From Thermotoga sp. (GTDB taxonomy: Bacteria; Thermotogota; Thermotogae; B3-G13), in assembly GCA_003641555.1 (NCBI GenBank), contig QNAT01000004.1:1-14668 (forward strand): a stretch of 14,668 nt of DNA. The letters are read 5' to 3'. A program made the translations under genes and the position numbers. The notes below the pieces were generated by a model. That model had not been told where the DNA came from. It ran no database searches and saw only the letters and a program-made list of their open reading frames with translations. Positions 12,750-14,668 of this stretch are shown here, one piece after another. Position 1 is the stretch's first letter, and every line of letters starts with the position of its first letter.

Positions 12750-14480
12750 TTACCAACTTTTTATGAACTTCTCGAATTCTCTGAGTGAAAGGGTATTTAT
12801 AACATCGTTTTTCGTCAGCCAGGCTCGGCGAGCGATCCCTATTCCGTACTTCATATCGGCTAAACCTTCTTTTGAATGGGCATCTGTCCCTATCGAAAAT
12901 CTCAGTCCGTACATCTTTTTCGCTCGCAGGGCATTTATATCGTTGAGATCAAGCCTCTTTGGGTTTGCATTTATTTCGAACATTGTACCAGTATTCTTTG
13001 CCTCTTCGAGGAGTTCTTCTAAATCCACATCATATCCTTCTCTTTCTCCGATTACCCTTCCCGTTGGATGAACGATTATCTTTATCTTCTTCATCCTCAT
13101 CACATTCTTTATCCTTTTCATCATCTTATCTTTCGATTGTGTGAGACCTGTATGAACCCCAGCAGTACAGATATCGAAGAGATCCAGGGCTTCTTCAGGG
13201 AAATCCACGCTTCCATTTGAAAGTATGTTGAGTTCTACCCCCAGGAATATCCTGAACCCATCACCAAATTTTTTGTTTAACTCTGCGATCTCTCTCCCTT
13301 CTCTTTTGTATTCTTCGATTGAAAGGCCAGAGGCTACCCCGAGAGCCCTCGCATGATCAGTGATAACTATGTATTCGTATCCCAGTTCCATTGCCTTCTT
13401 TGCAACTTCTTCAATAGTATTAGCACCATCTGAATATCTCGTATGAACATGGGTATCCCCTTTTATATCTGATGATTCAATCAAGATGGGAAGATCATTT
13501 GCCATTGCACTTTCAATTTCCCCCCTATCCTCCCTCATTTCCGGTGGAATCCATGGTAAACCGAGAAGGTCGTAAACATCTTCTTCTCTTTCACCTCCAA
13601 CCTTTTTCCCACTTTTCACTTCAAAAACCCCATACTCGTTTATCTTATATCCCTTCTTTATAGCGAGTTCTCTTAACTTTATGTTGTGTTGTTTTGAGCC
13701 GGTAAAGTATTGGATCGCTGCGCCGAAAGATAAAGGTTCGACAACTCTAAGGTCAACTTGAATATTTTCATTCGTAAGGATCGATGTCTTCGTTTCTCCG
13801 CTCACAAGAACATCTTTTAGCATAGGAACCTCAGCAAAAGTTTTCATCACTTTCTCCGATTCTTTGCTAGTTACAAGGATATCTATGTCTCCTACGGTTT
13901 CCTTCATTCTCCTTATACTTCCGCATATCTGAAACCTTTCAATAGGAGAATTTCTTTTTAGAAAATCGACGATAGTTTCTGCCAGCGGAAGTGCAAGTCC
14001 GATCGATACCCTCTTTTCTTCCTTTTTCTTCCTCAATCCTTGAATTGCTTTCAGTATATTCTCTTCTTTTTTCAGACCGAATCCTGGAAGAGAACGTATC
14101 TTTCCATCAAGTGCAGCTTTTTTCAATCCTTCGACCGTCTTTATACCAAGATGTTTGTAGAGAGCCATTGCTCCCTTTGGCCCGAGACCAGAAACTTTCT
14201 CCATCTCGAGTAGAGAAAAAGGGACTTTACTCTTGAACTCTTCGAGTTTCTCAATTTTCCCGGTTTCCAGGTATTGTACGATCTTCTTTGCTATTCCAGA
14301 GCCAATGCCCCTTATTTCTGTAAGTTTTCCATCTCTTGCTAAATCTTCGATAGGACCTGGTAAATTTTCGATCGTCCTAGCCGCTCTGGCATACGCATTA
14401 ACCTTAAACGGATTTTCTCCTGCCAGTTCAGCAAGTGAAGCAAGTTCATAGAACTTCTGAGATACTTCTTTATTTCTCAT
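12750..14480 (-). CDS. polX: DNA polymerase X family protein with PHP exonuclease domain
   Basis: The 576 residues are the standard length for bacterial/archaeal PolX. The N-terminal part has helix-hairpin-helix motifs (IRGIGSGIAKKI about 56-67, VSGLGPKGAMALY about 96-108, LPGFGLKKEENIL about 131-143). The polymerase palm has GSIRRMKETVGDIDILV (187-203) with aspartates D198 and D200, and D243 in QVDLRVV. A complete-looking PHP domain follows: DTHVHTRYSDG (342-352), ITDHARALG (373-381), GVELNIL (414-420), AGVHTGL (440-446), HPTGR (471-475), EINANPKRLDL (502-512) and GTDAHS (531-536). The family fills short gaps in base excision repair, and the PHP domain gives 3'-5' exonuclease or AP-endonuclease activity. 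ATG at 14480 follows GGAAGGT. It appears monocistronic, since repeats lie on both sides. Confidence 0.95.
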   Translation of the reverse strand: MRNKEVSQKFYELASLAELAGENPFKVNAYARAARTIENLPGPIEDLARDGKLTEIRGIGSGIAKKIVQYLETGKIEKLEEFKSKVPFSLLEMEKVSGLGPKGAMALYKHLGIKTVEGLKKAALDGKIRSLPGFGLKKEENILKAIQGLRKKKEEKRVSIGLALPLAETIVDFLKRNSPIERFQICGSIRRMKETVGDIDILVTSKESEKVMKTFAEVPMLKDVLVSGETKTSILTNENIQVDLRVVEPLSFGAAIQYFTGSKQHNIKLRELAIKKGYKINEYGVFEVKSGKKVGGEREEDVYDLLGLPWIPPEMREDRGEIESAMANDLPILIESSDIKGDTHVHTRYSDGANTIEEVAKKAMELGYEYIVITDHARALGVASGLSIEEYKREGREIAELNKKFGDGFRIFLGVELNILSNGSVDFPEEALDLFDICTAGVHTGLTQSKDKMMKRIKNVMRMKKIKIIVHPTGRVIGEREGYDVDLEELLEEAKNTGTMFEINANPKRLDLNDINALRAKKMYGLRFSIGTDAHSKEGLADMKYGIGIARRAWLTKNDVINTLSLREFEKFIKSW

Positions 14481-14545
14481 ATTTACCTTCCTTATCTGTC
14501 ATATAAAAATTGTAAAATGTTAATCTATTTTTGATCCACCAATTT
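14481..14545 (-). other. Short upstream region of polX
   Basis: Between copy B of the repeat and polX there are 65 bp. They contain the ribosome site GGAAGGT, ending 3 nt before the ATG, and AT-rich sequence (TTTACAATTTTTATATGAC on the minus strand) that could hold the promoter. No clear -35/-10 pair is visible. Confidence 0.3.
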
Positions 14546-14668
14546 ATGTTCATTTCTTTTGTCTTGATACAAAAGAAACGAACCAAAGAAAAGATCAAGG
14601 CTAGTACGAAATTTGCTAAAATTCTTCGTAAAAATGTTAAAAATGATAAACTCGCTTCGCTCAGACAG
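14546..14668. repeat. 123-bp dispersed direct repeat, copy B (reaches the window edge)
   Basis: This is the same unit as copy A, starting ATGTTCATTTCTTTTGTCTT and ending exactly at the last base of the window, so it may extend further. It contains a perfect 10-bp inverted repeat, TTTCTTTTGT / ACAAAAGAAA, separated by CTTGAT, and the closing CTCGCTTCGC. No protein frame is associated. Confidence 0.85.

Noticed and set aside
12415-12756. A 113-codon minus-strand frame between polX and dnaE
   Set aside because: It is translated from the 123-bp repeat, the CTCTGTGTCTCTG tract and the hairpin element (ends in VGTGF from repeat sequence). It has no ribosome site of note and no family resemblance.
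1-14668. tRNA, rRNA and CRISPR arrays
   Set aside because: I saw no cloverleaf with TTC-loop sequence, no rRNA stretch beyond the 12-base 16S-tail complement, and no regularly spaced short repeats.

Overview
The window comes from an AT-rich bacterium, most likely a Thermotogota-type thermophile (Kosmotoga/Pseudothermotoga-like). That placement is an inference from protein style: a non-lipoprotein BtuF, a short DnaE with an intact-looking PHP domain, a PHP-containing PolX and a UshA-like secreted protein. No rRNA is present to confirm it. Every credible gene lies on the minus strand, so the window reads biologically from right to left.

Layout in transcription order (high to low coordinate). 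(1) 14480-12750: polX, a family X DNA polymerase with a C-terminal PHP nuclease domain, flanked on both sides by copies of a 123-bp dispersed repeat. (2) 12749-12243: a gene-free stretch with one repeat copy and a 95-bp multi-hairpin element. (3) 12239-9273: dnaE, the replicative polymerase alpha subunit, shorter than usual at its C-terminus. (4) 9141-7651: a secreted 5'-nucleotidase/UshA-family protein that lacks part of the usual metal site, followed by a strong hairpin. (5) 7557-7373: a cobalamin riboswitch leading, after about 390 bp of leader and remnant sequence, into cobT-cobU-cbiR-cobS (6989-4225). These four genes overlap or abut. (6) 4222-2958: the former tail of that operon, wreckage of cobQ/cbiP, cbiB and cobD with internal deletions, frameshifts and an in-frame cobQ::cbiB fusion. 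(7) 2905-2721: a second cobalamin riboswitch, nearly identical to the first, leading into btuF-btuC-btuD (2608 to beyond base 1), a cobalamin/corrinoid ABC importer.

Together the vitamin B12 genes describe a salvager and remodeller, not a maker. BtuFCD would import corrinoids. A CbiR-like TIM-barrel enzyme would cut the lower-ligand loop to give adenosylcobinamide-phosphate. CobU would activate this to the GDP form, CobT would activate a new lower base, and CobS would join them. The genes that have decayed (cobQ, cbiB, cobD) are those needed to build the aminopropanol arm from cobyrinic or cobyric acid, a step a CbiR-type route bypasses. Retention of one set beside decay of the other is the most interesting feature of the window.
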